Of a stretch of DNA of 64,000 bases, positions 28,615 to 37,858 are shown in pieces; positions within the stretch are counted from its first letter, which is position 1, and each line of letters begins with the position of its first letter. The stretch spans positions 1-64,000 of the forward strand of contig JBFMFR010000031.1 of NCBI GenBank assembly GCA_040752025.1, read 5' to 3'. This DNA is from JBFMFR01 sp040752025 (GTDB taxonomy: Bacteria > Chloroflexota > Anaerolineae > Anaerolineales > UBA4823). Below the pieces are notes generated by a model. It worked only from the letters and a program-made list of their open reading frames with translations, searched no databases and was not told where the DNA came from. A program made the position numbers and the translations under genes.

Positions 28615-29523
28615 ATGCAGCTTTCTATCCCGGCCCGGCCGCCGTTCGATTTCAACAACGTGGTGCGCTCCCACGGCTGGTACCAACTGGCGCCTTTCCA
28701 TTACGACGAAGCGGCGGGCGTGCTGACTTACGTCGACCGCCTGGCCTCGGGGCGCGTGCTGGCCCTGGGGCTGAGCGGCGGCCCGGCGCAGGCCTGCGTG
28801 ACCCTGGAGAGCGAACTCGCCTCTGCCGAGATCGATGAGGTGCGGCGCAAAGTGAGCTGGATGCTGGGGCTGGAGCAGGATTTCTCGGCCTTCTACGCTC
28901 TGGCCAGCCAGGAGCCCAAGCTCGAGCACGTGGCCGCGGCGGCCCGCGGGCGCGTGCTGCGCTCGCCGACTTTCTTCGAAGACGTGGTCAAGACGATCCT
29001 GACGACCAACACGCAGTGGGGCGGCACGATCCGCATGGACGCGCGCCTGGTGGGGCAATACGGCGAGCCCCTGCCGCTGGCAGGCGAGCCCCTGCCCCTG
29101 GCAGGCGAGCGCCGCGCCTTCCCCACCCCGCAGCGCCTGGCAGAGGTGGACGAGGCCAGCCTGCGCCAGGCGGTGGGCCTGGGCTACCGGGCCCCCTACG
29201 TGCTGGAGCTGGCCCGGCGGGCGGCGGGAGGCGAGCTGGACCTGGAGGCTTTCAAAACTTCGGACCTGCCCACCCTGGAGCTGCGCAAGCGCCTGCTGGC
29301 GATCAAAGGCATTGGCGCGTACGCGGCCGCCAACCTGCTGATGCTGCTGGGGCGCTACGACTTCCTGCCGATCGACTCGTGGGCGCTCAAGGTCGTCTCG
29401 CACGAGTGGCACCACGGCGAGGCGGTGACGCCCGCCCAGGTGGAGGCGGCTTTCGAGGGCTGGGGGGCCTGGAAAGGGCTGGCCTACTGGTTCTGGCAGT
29501 GGTCGCTGTTCAGCGAAGGGTGA
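28615..29523 (+). CDS. HhH-GPD family DNA glycosylase (AlkA-like)
   Basis: A 302-residue protein. The helix-hairpin-helix LLAIKGIGAYAAANLLMLLG is followed by the catalytic aspartate D254 in LPIDSWALK, the arrangement of DNA-3-methyladenine glycosylase II and OGG1-type enzymes that excise damaged bases. The N-terminal half carries TFFEDVVKTILTTNTQW, also typical. The true start is the ATG at 28615; the open frame extends far upstream only as a shadow of the methyltransferase. A 21-bp tandem duplication at 29062-29103 repeats the residues GEPLPLA in a loop before the HhH motif. Confidence 0.85.
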   Translation: MQLSIPARPPFDFNNVVRSHGWYQLAPFHYDEAAGVLTYVDRLASGRVLALGLSGGPAQACVTLESELASAEIDEVRRKVSWMLGLEQDFSAFYALASQEPKLEHVAAAARGRVLRSPTFFEDVVKTILTTNTQWGGTIRMDARLVGQYGEPLPLAGEPLPLAGERRAFPTPQRLAEVDEASLRQAVGLGYRAPYVLELARRAAGGELDLEAFKTSDLPTLELRKRLLAIKGIGAYAAANLLMLLGRYDFLPIDSWALKVVSHEWHHGEAVTPAQVEAAFEGWGAWKGLAYWFWQWSLFSEG

Positions 29524-29613
29524 TGAGAGTCCCTTAATCCAGCGTTTCGCCCCTGGACAAACCGGATACATCATGGCAAAATTTGGCGATATTCCAGTTT
29601 AGAAGGATCAGGC

Positions 29614-30369
29614 ATGGACGAGAAGAAGAAAAGAACTCCGCAAAGCAAACGCCAGGCCATGCGCGAGGAGCGCGCCCGCAAAGCGCGCCGGCAGCGCATC
29701 ACCGTCATCGCCAGCATCCTGGGCGTGATAATCCTGGTGGTGGCTTTGGTGCTGCTTTCCAACCAACAGCGCGCCTCCACCCCGGTTGGCGCTTTCACCA
29801 CGATCACCCCTCTAGGCTACACACAGACGGATGGCGTGAAGATCGGCAACCCCGAGGCCAAGGTGGTGATCGACATCTACGAAGACTTCAAGTGCAGCGC
29901 CTGCCAGAGCTTCACCCAATATATCGAGCCAGAGGTGATCAAGAACCTGGTGGACACCGGCCAGGCCTACTACGTGTTCCACAATCTGCCCTTCATGGAC
30001 GACAGCACGATGATCAAAGAGTCCGACCTGGCCGCCCACGCGGTCATGTGCGCGGCCGAACAGAACCGCTTCTGGGATTACAAGGCGATGCTGTATGCCA
30101 ACTTGAATTTCGTGGCCGGCGAGTTCAACGACGCCCGCCTGAAGGCTTTCGCTGAGTCCCTGGGCCTGAACACTAAGGATTTCAACGCCTGCTATGAGGA
30201 TAAAAAATACCAGCCAGACATCGACCTGGATGTGGCCCAGGCTAACTCCATGAGCATCACCGGCACGCCCAGCGTGTTCGTCAACGGGCAGGCGGTCGCC
30301 CCGGGCTACGTGCCCACCTTCGAGCAGATCAAAGAGGCGGTCGACAAAGCCCTGGCGCAGGTGCAATAA
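29614..30369 (+). CDS. Membrane-anchored DsbA-like thiol-disulfide protein
   Basis: A 251-residue protein. A very basic N-terminus (residues 1-27) precedes one membrane segment (ITVIASILGVIILVVALVLL), so the thioredoxin domain is outside. The active site is C94-S-A-C97 in EDFKCSACQSF, and the cis-proline loop GTPSVFVNGQ is present. It resembles the DsbA/BdbD group that oxidises exported proteins. The ATG follows AGAAGGATCAGGC. A strong terminator lies just after the gene. Confidence 0.88.
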   Translation: MDEKKKRTPQSKRQAMREERARKARRQRITVIASILGVIILVVALVLLSNQQRASTPVGAFTTITPLGYTQTDGVKIGNPEAKVVIDIYEDFKCSACQSFTQYIEPEVIKNLVDTGQAYYVFHNLPFMDDSTMIKESDLAAHAVMCAAEQNRFWDYKAMLYANLNFVAGEFNDARLKAFAESLGLNTKDFNACYEDKKYQPDIDLDVAQANSMSITGTPSVFVNGQAVAPGYVPTFEQIKEAVDKALAQVQ

Positions 30370-30407
30370 CCTCCCATTCACCACCCTCAGACCCCGAAGT
30401 TTGCCCA

Positions 30408-30442
30408 GTCTCCCGGAGTTTTGGAAACTCCGGGAGACTTTT
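30408..30442. terminator. Bidirectional intrinsic terminator
   Basis: A perfect 14-bp stem, GTCTCCCGGAGTTT against AAACTCCGGGAGAC, with a three-base loop and TTTT after it, sits between two convergent genes and can serve both strands. Confidence 0.88.
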
Positions 30443-30445
30443 GAT

Positions 30446-30994
30446 TCACTCCTTCGCCAGCGTGGGCTGCTGCTTGCCCGAGGCCTGGTTCTCGGCCAGT
30501 TCCAGCGCAAAACACAGCGAAGACAACCGGTTCAGGTAGCGCAGCAGCTCAGGGTTGTCGAGCATGCCCTCGTGCCAGAGCTGCGCCACGCGCCGCTCTG
30601 CCCGCCGCACGACGGTGCGCGCCAGGTCCATGGCTGCCCCAGAAGGCGAGTCGCCCGGCACGATGAACTCCCTGGGCATTTCGACCTGGGCGCTGACGGC
30701 CTGCACCTGGGCTTCCAGCCAGGCCACCTTTTCGGCATCGATGCGGCGGAAGCGGGCGGCGTTTTCGGGCGTGGCGGCCACTTCGGCCATCAACAGGTAC
30801 AGGTCGCGCTGCACTTGCAGCAGGATTTCGGCGCTGTGCGCCGCCTTGCAGGCCGCCCGGGCCACACCCAGGGCCGCGGTGACTTCGTCGATCGCGCCCA
30901 CCGCTTCGGGGATGGGGTGGTGCTTGGGCACCCGCCCTTCACCCAAAAGCCGGGTGCTGCCATCATCGCCAGTGCGTGTGTAGAAAGTATTCAT
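30446..30994 (-). CDS. pduO: PduO-type ATP:cob(I)alamin adenosyltransferase
   Basis: A 182-residue protein beginning MNTFYTRTGDDGSTRLLGEGR, the ATP-binding N-terminus of the family, and ending with RYLNRLSSLCFALELAENQ, where the R-LNRLSD-like segment contacts ATP and cobalamin. It transfers adenosine from ATP to cob(I)alamin to make coenzyme B12. The ATG at 30994 is taken instead of a longer upstream frame because the conserved sequence begins there. It stands alone and converges with the DsbA-like gene. No ribosome binding site is evident; see the adjacent -10 box. Confidence 0.92.
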   Translation of the reverse strand: MNTFYTRTGDDGSTRLLGEGRVPKHHPIPEAVGAIDEVTAALGVARAACKAAHSAEILLQVQRDLYLLMAEVAATPENAARFRRIDAEKVAWLEAQVQAVSAQVEMPREFIVPGDSPSGAAMDLARTVVRRAERRVAQLWHEGMLDNPELLRYLNRLSSLCFALELAENQASGKQQPTLAKE

Positions 30995-31001
30995 GCCTGG
31001 G

Positions 31002-31007
31002 ATTATA
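31002..31007 (-). promoter_or_regulatory. -10 box directly before the pduO start (leaderless pattern)
   Basis: On the minus strand TATAAT is followed by only seven bases (CCCAGGC) and then ATG. Transcription from it would start at or next to the start codon. No good -35 is present. Confidence 0.5.
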
Positions 31008-31109
31008 CCCTGAAGGGCCCCGGCCGGCGACTCATCTCGAACTAACCTGAAATACTCCAATTTACGGGTATAATCAATTCATGCGCAGCTTTCCTCAACG
31101 CTGTTGCCA

Positions 31110-31203
31110 TAAGAAACCGGGTTTTTGATTTGCTAGAACAACCTGCAAAAGTTACTCCCGATTGGCACAGCGTTCCCCATAACAGAGAAAAACCCGGTTT
31201 CTC
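31110..31203. repeat. ~94-bp element bounded by inverted repeats
   Basis: The arms AGAAACCGGGTTTTT (near 31112) and AAAAACCCGGTTTCT (ending near 31202) are perfect over 15 bp and enclose about 60 bp. There is no reading frame inside. It resembles the elements at 8179 and 49558, whose arms are AGAAATCGGATTTT, and is probably a non-autonomous REP/MITE-like repeat. Confidence 0.7.
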
Positions 31204-31269
31204 AAAGAGTGAGAACATCGCCAGCTTGCACGAACAAGCATAAGATCGATCCAGATAGGAGCAAAAACC

Positions 31270-31485
31270 ATGCAAATCCGTTGCCAGAACTGTCACAAGC
31301 CGTTCGCCTTGAACAAAGAAGAGATGCACATCGCCCTGGAGCAGATGGCGGCTGAAAATCTGAGCCATTACAACGCTTCCTGCCCGCACTGCCGGCGCGT
31401 GAACCACATCTCGGCCAAAGAGCTGATGCGGGCGGCGCCCGATTGGAAGAAGCCCGAGCAAGCCCCGGCCGCGGATGGAGGATAA
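31270..31485 (+). CDS. Small zinc-ribbon protein
   Basis: A 71-residue protein with two CxxC knuckles, C5-x-x-C8 (RCQNCHKPF) and CPHC in the middle, which fits a zinc ribbon. TAGGAGCAAAAACC precedes the ATG. The gene overlaps the next by 11 bases, suggesting translational coupling with the MoxR-VWA pair and a role in that complex. Partner identity is inferred from gene order only. Confidence 0.75.
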   Translation: MQIRCQNCHKPFALNKEEMHIALEQMAAENLSHYNASCPHCRRVNHISAKELMRAAPDWKKPEQAPAADGG

Positions 31486-32455
31486 TACCCGCCGCTTCGC
31501 TTCTGCCCAGGAGCTCAAGGCGGCCCTGGGCGAAGCCAGATACATCGCCAGCGACGAAATCGCTACGATCCTGTTCCTGAGCCAGCAACTGGGCAAGCCG
31601 CTGCTGACGGAAGGGCCGGCGGGCGTGGGCAAGACCGAGCTGGCCAAGGCGATCGCCCAGGCCACCGGCCGCGAGCTGATCCGCTTGCAGTGCTACGAGG
31701 GCCTGGATGAAACCAAGGCGCTCTACGAATGGGAGTACGCCAAGCAACTGCTCTACACCCAACTGCTGCGCGACAAGCTGCAAGAGACGCTTTCGGGAGC
31801 GGGCAGCCTGAGCGCCGCCGCCGACCGGCTGGCCTCCGAAGAAGATGTTTTCTTCTCGATGCGCTTCCTCTTGCAGCGCCCCTTGCTCAAAGCCATCCTC
31901 AGCGAACAGCCCACGGTGCTGCTGATCGACGAAATCGACCGGGCCGACGCCGAATTCGAGGCCTTCTTGCTGGAAGTGCTGAGCGATTTCCAGGTGAGCG
32001 TGCCCGAACTGGGCACGCTGAGCGCCGTGCACCGCCCGCTGGTGGTGCTGACCAGCAACAACACGCGGGAACTGAGCGAAGCGCTCAAGCGCCGCTGCCT
32101 GTACCTGTTCATCGATTACCCGACGCCGGAGCAAGAGATGGCGGTGGTGCGCCTGAAGGTGCCCGAGCTGTCGGCGCGGCTGGCGCGCCAGGCGGTGGAG
32201 CTGGTGCAAAGCCTGCGCTCGATGGATTTGCGCAAATCGCCCAGCATCAGCGAGACTCTCGACTGGGCCAAGGCCCTGGTGGCGCTGAACGCCAGCCAAC
32301 TGGACGCCAAGGCTTTGGAAAACACGCTGAGCGTGCTGCTCAAGCACGAAAGCGACTTGCAGCGCGCCCGCCGCTGGCTGCAGCGCCCGCCTCCCAACCG
32401 CCCCAACCGCCCGGACGACTCCGCCGACCCGCGCAGCACCCGCTGGCGCAACTAA
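31475..32455 (+). CDS. MoxR-type AAA+ ATPase
   Basis: A 326-residue protein. Walker A is GPAGVGKTE (K53), Walker B LLIDEIDRAD, sensor 1 LTSNNTRELSEALKRRC. MoxR ATPases act as chaperones that load metals or remodel complexes, usually with a VWA partner. This one resembles the CoxD-like branch. Its stop overlaps the start of the VWA gene (TAATG), so the two proteins are made together. The C-terminal RPPPNRPNRPDDSADPRS tail is probably disordered. Confidence 0.9.
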   Translation: MEDNTRRFASAQELKAALGEARYIASDEIATILFLSQQLGKPLLTEGPAGVGKTELAKAIAQATGRELIRLQCYEGLDETKALYEWEYAKQLLYTQLLRDKLQETLSGAGSLSAAADRLASEEDVFFSMRFLLQRPLLKAILSEQPTVLLIDEIDRADAEFEAFLLEVLSDFQVSVPELGTLSAVHRPLVVLTSNNTRELSEALKRRCLYLFIDYPTPEQEMAVVRLKVPELSARLARQAVELVQSLRSMDLRKSPSISETLDWAKALVALNASQLDAKALENTLSVLLKHESDLQRARRWLQRPPPNRPNRPDDSADPRSTRWRN

Positions 32456-33831
32456 TGGAAGAACGCACCCTCAAATTTATCGCAGCATTGCGCTCCGCCG
32501 GCGTGCGCATCAGCCTGGCCGAGAGCGCCGATGCCTTCCAGGCAATGGAACAACTGGGGGTGAAGGACCGCGAGGCCTTCCGCCTGAGCCTGCAATCTAC
32601 GCTGGTTAAAGACGCCCAGAACCTGCCGGTCTTCGAGGAATTGTTCGCCATTTTCTTCGGCAGCGAAGCCGCGCCGCCCATGCTCAACCTGTCGGACGAC
32701 CTGACCCCCGAAGAAGCCGAGCAACTGGCCCAGGCACTGCGCCAGTATAACCAGCAGTTGCGCCAATCGCTGGAGCGCCTGGCCAAAGGCGAGCTGCTCA
32801 GCCAGGAGGAGCTAGACCGCCTGGCCAGGATGGTTGGCCTGTCCCAGGCGGACGATATGCGCTATCGCGAGTGGATGGTGCAGCGCATGAAGCGCGCCCT
32901 GCACTTCCAGGAAGTGCAGCAAGCGCTGCAAGAACTGGCGCAAACCCTGCAAGAGCTGGGCATGGAGCGCCAGCGCCTGGAACGCATGCTGCAGCTTCTG
33001 CAATCCAACCAGCAGGCCCTGGAAGAGCAACTGCGCCAGTACGCCGGGCAGCGCATCGCCGAGAACATGAGCCAGCGCCCGCACGAAGGGGGCCTGGATT
33101 CGCTGCTCGAGCGCCCCTTCAACGCCCTGTCCGAGAGCGAAATGCAGCGCCTGCGCAAAGAAGTGCAGCGCCTGGCGACGATGCTGAAGACGCGCATCGC
33201 CTTGCGCCAAAAGCGCGCCCGCAGCGGGCAGCTCGACGCCAAAGCCACTATCCGCGCCAACCTGAAGCATGGCAGCGTGCCCATCGAGCTGCGCTACCGC
33301 GACCGCGCCCTGAAGCCCAAGCTGGTGGTGGTGTGCGACGTCAGCACCTCGATGCGTTTTTGCTCCGAGCTGATGCTCAGTCTGCTGTTCCACCTGCAAG
33401 ATCAGATCCACAAGACCCACGCCTTCGCCTTCATCGACCACCTCGAATACATCTCGCCGGATTTCGCCGGACGGCAGGCGCACCAGGCAGTCGCCCAGGT
33501 GCTGGAGCGCATGCCCTCCGGGTATTACAACACCGACCTGGGGCACAGCCTGTTCGATTTGCAGCGCCGCCACCTGGAGCAACTCGACAGCCGCACCACC
33601 TTGATCATCGTCGGCGACGGGCGCAACAACTACAACGACCCACGCCTGGATATCTTTTCCGTCCTGGCGCGGCGCAGCCGTCGCACGATCTGGATCAACC
33701 CCGAAGCGCCGGCCCTGTGGGGCAGCGGCGACAGCGACATGCTCAAATACGCGCCCAACTGCGACAGCGTCCTGGTCGCCAGCAACCTGGCCCAACTGGC
33801 GGCCGCCGTGGACAGGCTGCTGCTGAGCTGA
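32455..33831 (+). CDS. VWA-domain protein (CoxE-like), partner of the MoxR ATPase
   Basis: A 458-residue protein. The N-terminal half is helical and rich in Gln/Glu/Arg, with coiled-coil potential around residues 80-210. The von Willebrand A domain begins LKPKLVVVCDVSTSM with a MIDAS motif at D295-x-S-x-S, and later shows IVGDGRNNY and the conserved Thr in YYNTDLG. The start ATG overlaps the preceding stop. MoxR-VWA pairs behave like RavA-ViaA, in which the VWA protein links the ATPase to its client. The client is not evident here. Confidence 0.88.
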   Translation: MEERTLKFIAALRSAGVRISLAESADAFQAMEQLGVKDREAFRLSLQSTLVKDAQNLPVFEELFAIFFGSEAAPPMLNLSDDLTPEEAEQLAQALRQYNQQLRQSLERLAKGELLSQEELDRLARMVGLSQADDMRYREWMVQRMKRALHFQEVQQALQELAQTLQELGMERQRLERMLQLLQSNQQALEEQLRQYAGQRIAENMSQRPHEGGLDSLLERPFNALSESEMQRLRKEVQRLATMLKTRIALRQKRARSGQLDAKATIRANLKHGSVPIELRYRDRALKPKLVVVCDVSTSMRFCSELMLSLLFHLQDQIHKTHAFAFIDHLEYISPDFAGRQAHQAVAQVLERMPSGYYNTDLGHSLFDLQRRHLEQLDSRTTLIIVGDGRNNYNDPRLDIFSVLARRSRRTIWINPEAPALWGSGDSDMLKYAPNCDSVLVASNLAQLAAAVDRLLLS

Positions 33832-33951
33832 GCGGCTTTTTACAACATCCTTATTGCTTCGCGCTCCAGGCAGGTTATAATAAAGCGGCCAGGCAGAGCA
33901 GCGCCGCAGGTGTGTTTTGCTGCGCAGACTGCTCCTGGCCTGGTAACAAGC

Positions 33952-36900
33952 ATGAGCCCTTCTGATTATTTCGCTTTCCTGGCCCCAGCCCTGATCGGCC
34001 TGGCCTCGCTGGCCCTGAGCTTTTATATCTGGCGCCAGATGGGCCCACCCCGCTACTACGCCATGCCATTGATCTCCCTGGGTGTGATCGCCTGGTCGCT
34101 GGGCGATGCGCTCAACAGCCTGAAGCCGGGTTTGCTGGCCGATTGGTGGGTCAGCCTGGGCATGGACCTGCTGCCTATCGCCAGCCTGGCCGTGGCGGTA
34201 CAAATCACCCAGGAACGCCAGGCGCTCTCCCGGCGCCTGCAATTTTTCCTGATCGGCGCCCTTTTGGCCGGGCAGGTCTTCTTCTGGCTCAGCTTCCCTT
34301 ACATACCTAATCGCGAATCCATCGCCCCGAAAACCGCCGTAACACTGGACACGCTTTCGAGCTGGTTGGCAACCATCCTGCGCCTCGGCGCCCTGACCGG
34401 AGCGACTTTCGTCCTGGTGCGGCGTATGCCACGCCGCCCGGCTGCTTTGCGCTGGCGAAGTATGTATCTGCTATCAGGCGCCCTGGTAGTTTGGTCCGTG
34501 TACGCCATCGAAGCCGCCGGGCTGAAATCCATGCCCTACCTGGACCTGAGCCCGGTGCTGTTCACGCTCGGGCAGGCGGTGCTGGCCTTCAGTGGCCTGC
34601 GCCCGAGCCTGCAAGATATGCTGCCTCTGGCGCGCGACGCCCTGATCGAGAATATGCCAGACGCGGTGTTCGTGCTGGACAGCAAGCAGCGCATCGTGGA
34701 CCTCAACCCGGCTGCGCTAAAGATCATCACCGCCCAATCCGGCAAGGAAATCGCCCAAAACGCTCTGGACAGGTCTCTCAGGCACGCCCTGCCCAGCCTG
34801 GCCGCCAGGATCACGCCGGGCAGGGCTTCTGCCTCACCCTTCGAAATTGCTTTCGGCAGTGGCGAGTCCCGGCGCGATTTCGAGGCTTACACCACCCTGC
34901 TAACCAGCACGATGGGGAGCACAGCCGGCTACCTGGTGCAACTACGCGAAACCACCAGCCGCCGCCAGGCCGAAGCCGCCCGCCAGGAACTGGCAGACCA
35001 ACTGGCCGGACAGTTGCGCTTGCTGGACAGCATACTTGCGACCACGCCAGATTATTTCATCATCCACGATGAAGACGGGCGTTTTCTATACGCCAGCCCG
35101 ACCACATTGAAGGCCCTGGGGATTTCGAGCGACCAGGCAACCGGCAAAACCTGGCGCGAGCTGAACCTGCCGAGCGAGGCTGGAGACATTTACGAGCGCC
35201 ACCTGGCCATGGTTTTCAACACCGGGCTGACCGAGACCTTCGAAATCGAAATCCCCGGCCCTGAAACCAGCCGTCACTTCGAAATCATCCTCAATGCCTT
35301 TCAGGAGACCGAGGGGCAAGACGAACTGACTATCTCAACCGTGCGCGAGGTCTCTGACCGTTATACGATGGAAGAAGCCCTGCGAGCAAAAGAGGAGCGC
35401 TACCGCACGGTGGTTGACAGCCTGGAAGAGGGTATCGTGATCCACGATGGCACCGGACGGGTGGTAGCCTGCAACCCCAGCGCCGAGCGCATCCTGGGCC
35501 TGGCCGTCGACCGCGGCATGGGTAAGATTCTGAGCGACACCAACCGCCTGACCATCCACGAAGACGGCAGCCCCTTCCCCAACGAGCACCACCCAGCCAT
35601 GCTGGCGCTGAGCACCGGCGAAGCGCAATCCGAAGTGGTTATGGGCATTCAAACCCCGGCCAAGACCCTGACCTGGGTGCTGGTCAACGCCCAACCGCTC
35701 TTCAAGCCCAACGCCGACAAACCCTACGGCGTGGTCTCTTCGTATGCAGATATCACCGCCAACAAGCTGGCCGAAAGCGCTCTGCGCGACAGCCAATACA
35801 AGCTGGAAGCGCTGTTGGAATTTGCGCCGGTAGCGATTGTCATTGTCAATGAACAGGGCTGCATCCAGCGCGTCAACCACAAGGCTGAGGAAATCTTTGG
35901 CTATACCCGCCAGGAAATGGTTGGCCAGACGGTAGAACTGCTCATCCCCGAGCAGTTTCAGACCAACCATGACCGCCTACGCCGGCGTTATATGCAGGCC
36001 CCCGAGGCGCGTTCCATGGGCAAAGACCTGAAGCTCTTCGCCCGCCGCAAAGATGGCTCCACCTTCCCGGTGGATATTGGCCTGAACACCATCCAAACCG
36101 GCGAAGGCAAACTGGTGATGAGCTACCTGATCGATGTCACCGAGCGCCAGAACCAGGAAGAAGCCCTGCGCCAGGCCAACGAAAAGCTGGTGCACTCCCT
36201 ATCCGAACTGGAAGTTCATAACCGCGAGCTGACCCTGCTCAACGAAATGGGCGATATGCTGCAAAGCTGTGCATCCCTGGATGAGGCTTATGACGTGGTA
36301 GCCGAGTTCGCCCGCCAGTTATTCCCCGGGCATTCTGGGGAACTCTACCAGCTCAACCCGGAGCGCAACCAGGTGGAAGCGGTGACATCCTGGGGCAATC
36401 TTCCCATCGAAGAGATGGAATTCTCTCCGCAAGCTTGCTGGGCCCTGCGGCGCGGCAGGCTGCACAGCATCGCCAGCCCCGGCGATGGCCTGATCTGCAG
36501 CCACGTGCAGACCGCTCTGGAAACCGTCCCGCCCTATTTATGCATTCCCATGCTGGCCCAGGGCGAGGTCAAAGGCATTTTCCACCTGCGCAGCGACGTT
36601 TCCCCACATGACCAGCACGGCCACGAGCAACTGGCCGTGACAGTCGCCGAACACATTTCGATGTCCCTGGCCAACATCAAGCTGCGCGAGACCCTCAGGC
36701 TGCTGTCTGTGCGCGATCCGCTCACCGGCCTGTACAACCGCCGCTACCTGGAGGAAGCCCTGGAGCGCGAGATGCACCTGGCGCGGCGCTACCAGCGCTG
36801 CCTGGGCGTGATCATGCTGGACATCGACCACTTCAAGCAGGTCAACGACAACTACGGCCACGCCGCCGGCGACGCCATGCTGCGCGCCCTGGCCAACTTC

Positions 36901-37206
36901 ATCATCCGCACCCTGCGCACTGAAGATATCGCCTGCCGCTATGGCGGCGAGGAATTCACCATCATCCTGCCCGACACCTGCCTGGAAAACAGCCAGCGCG
37001 TGGCCGAGAAGCTATGGAAAGGCGTGCGCAACTTGCAGGCCGAATACATGGGCCAGTCCCTGGTTAGCATCACGGCTTCCTTCGGCGTGGCCAGCTACCG
37101 GGGCGAGCCGCAAACCTCACGCGCCCTGCTGGACGAAGCCGATCAAGCGCTCTACCGGGCCAAGCAATCCGGCCGTGATCGCGTCGTGGTAGCCGACGCA
37201 GAATGA
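33952..37206 (+). CDS. 7TM-PAS(x4)-GAF-GGDEF diguanylate cyclase
   Basis: A 1,084-residue sensor. Residues 1-220 contain about seven membrane helices of the HisKA_7TM type. PAS-like domains begin near 225, 354, 480 and 615, a GAF domain spans about 760-915, and a GGDEF domain begins with RDPLTGLYNRRYLEEAL near 920. The active site is intact as GGEEF near residue 998, and the inhibitory site RTED lies five residues before it. It should make cyclic di-GMP and be feedback-inhibited. An HD-GYP phosphodiesterase that would remove the signal lies at 51.7 kb. The ATG at 33952 is used; upstream codons are unlikely. Confidence 0.92.
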   Translation: MSPSDYFAFLAPALIGLASLALSFYIWRQMGPPRYYAMPLISLGVIAWSLGDALNSLKPGLLADWWVSLGMDLLPIASLAVAVQITQERQALSRRLQFFLIGALLAGQVFFWLSFPYIPNRESIAPKTAVTLDTLSSWLATILRLGALTGATFVLVRRMPRRPAALRWRSMYLLSGALVVWSVYAIEAAGLKSMPYLDLSPVLFTLGQAVLAFSGLRPSLQDMLPLARDALIENMPDAVFVLDSKQRIVDLNPAALKIITAQSGKEIAQNALDRSLRHALPSLAARITPGRASASPFEIAFGSGESRRDFEAYTTLLTSTMGSTAGYLVQLRETTSRRQAEAARQELADQLAGQLRLLDSILATTPDYFIIHDEDGRFLYASPTTLKALGISSDQATGKTWRELNLPSEAGDIYERHLAMVFNTGLTETFEIEIPGPETSRHFEIILNAFQETEGQDELTISTVREVSDRYTMEEALRAKEERYRTVVDSLEEGIVIHDGTGRVVACNPSAERILGLAVDRGMGKILSDTNRLTIHEDGSPFPNEHHPAMLALSTGEAQSEVVMGIQTPAKTLTWVLVNAQPLFKPNADKPYGVVSSYADITANKLAESALRDSQYKLEALLEFAPVAIVIVNEQGCIQRVNHKAEEIFGYTRQEMVGQTVELLIPEQFQTNHDRLRRRYMQAPEARSMGKDLKLFARRKDGSTFPVDIGLNTIQTGEGKLVMSYLIDVTERQNQEEALRQANEKLVHSLSELEVHNRELTLLNEMGDMLQSCASLDEAYDVVAEFARQLFPGHSGELYQLNPERNQVEAVTSWGNLPIEEMEFSPQACWALRRGRLHSIASPGDGLICSHVQTALETVPPYLCIPMLAQGEVKGIFHLRSDVSPHDQHGHEQLAVTVAEHISMSLANIKLRETLRLLSVRDPLTGLYNRRYLEEALEREMHLARRYQRCLGVIMLDIDHFKQVNDNYGHAAGDAMLRALANFIIRTLRTEDIACRYGGEEFTIILPDTCLENSQRVAEKLWKGVRNLQAEYMGQSLVSITASFGVASYRGEPQTSRALLDEADQALYRAKQSGRDRVVVADAE

Positions 37207-37210
37207 CAAA

Positions 37211-37236
37211 CTTCCGGAGTCTGTGATCTCCGGAAG
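37211..37236. terminator. Hairpin between convergent genes
   Basis: CTTCCGGAG and CTCCGGAAG form a nine-bp stem around TCTGTGAT. There is no T run, so it may be a weak or factor-dependent terminator. Confidence 0.4.
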
Positions 37237-37261
37237 CCTGTCAACCTGGACCCCCTAAACC

Positions 37262-37858
37262 CTAAACTGACGCTGTCACTGAGAAAACCGAGTGCTCTCC
37301 CACCTGAAGTGGCATACAAACAGATAGATGCGGGTCAATCGCATGGATCAGACTCTGGCACAGCGAATTGACCGCGTACAGCGCCAGCTCCACCTCACCC
37401 AAACCGGTGCGCGCGGCGGTCTCATAGAGTGGGCATTGTGCAAAAACAAAGCGCAGTTCGGGCCCCACCTGCTCGACCGTAATCTGGACGTTCATCGATT
37501 CCCACACACAAATCAGGGCGCAAGCCCCGGGATTGGCGCTCACCTCCGCCGGAGGGTGCTGCTTCAAGAATTTCGCCAGGGCCAACCCCAGGCGCTCGCC
37601 AAAATCTTGCATGTGGTAACGCGCCTCATCCGGCCGGCACCACGAACGGTAATACATGGCCTGCTCCAGGAACATCTGGCACAGACTGACCGCCGAATCG
37701 GGCCCGATGCTGCCGATCTCTCCCCAGATACGGAAGCCGTTTACAGGATCATCTTCCACGTATACATCGCGCTGGGCCAGCTCGGTGTAGTACATATCGG
37801 AGCTTGCAATGGAGTAGCGGTATAGCCACACTCGCTGTGACTGCGGTAGATTCTTCAT
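37262..37858 (-). CDS. Conserved hypothetical cytoplasmic protein
   Basis: A 198-residue protein without signal peptide or membrane segment. It has aromatic clusters (AMYYRSWCRP), a central LRFVFAQCPLYETA with a cysteine-proline pair and a helical AVNSLCQSLIHAIDP. AGGAGGCAGTCC precedes the ATG. I do not recognise the family. Phased direct repeats just upstream suggest control by the neighbouring OmpR-type regulator. Confidence 0.65.
   Translation of the reverse strand: MKNLPQSQRVWLYRYSIASSDMYYTELAQRDVYVEDDPVNGFRIWGEIGSIGPDSAVSLCQMFLEQAMYYRSWCRPDEARYHMQDFGERLGLALAKFLKQHPPAEVSANPGACALICVWESMNVQITVEQVGPELRFVFAQCPLYETAARTGLGEVELALYAVNSLCQSLIHAIDPHLSVCMPLQVGEHSVFSVTASV

Noticed and set aside
31108..31205. 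Insertion sequence at 31.1 kb
   Set aside because: Under 100 bp between arms and no transposase frame, so only a short palindromic repeat is claimed.
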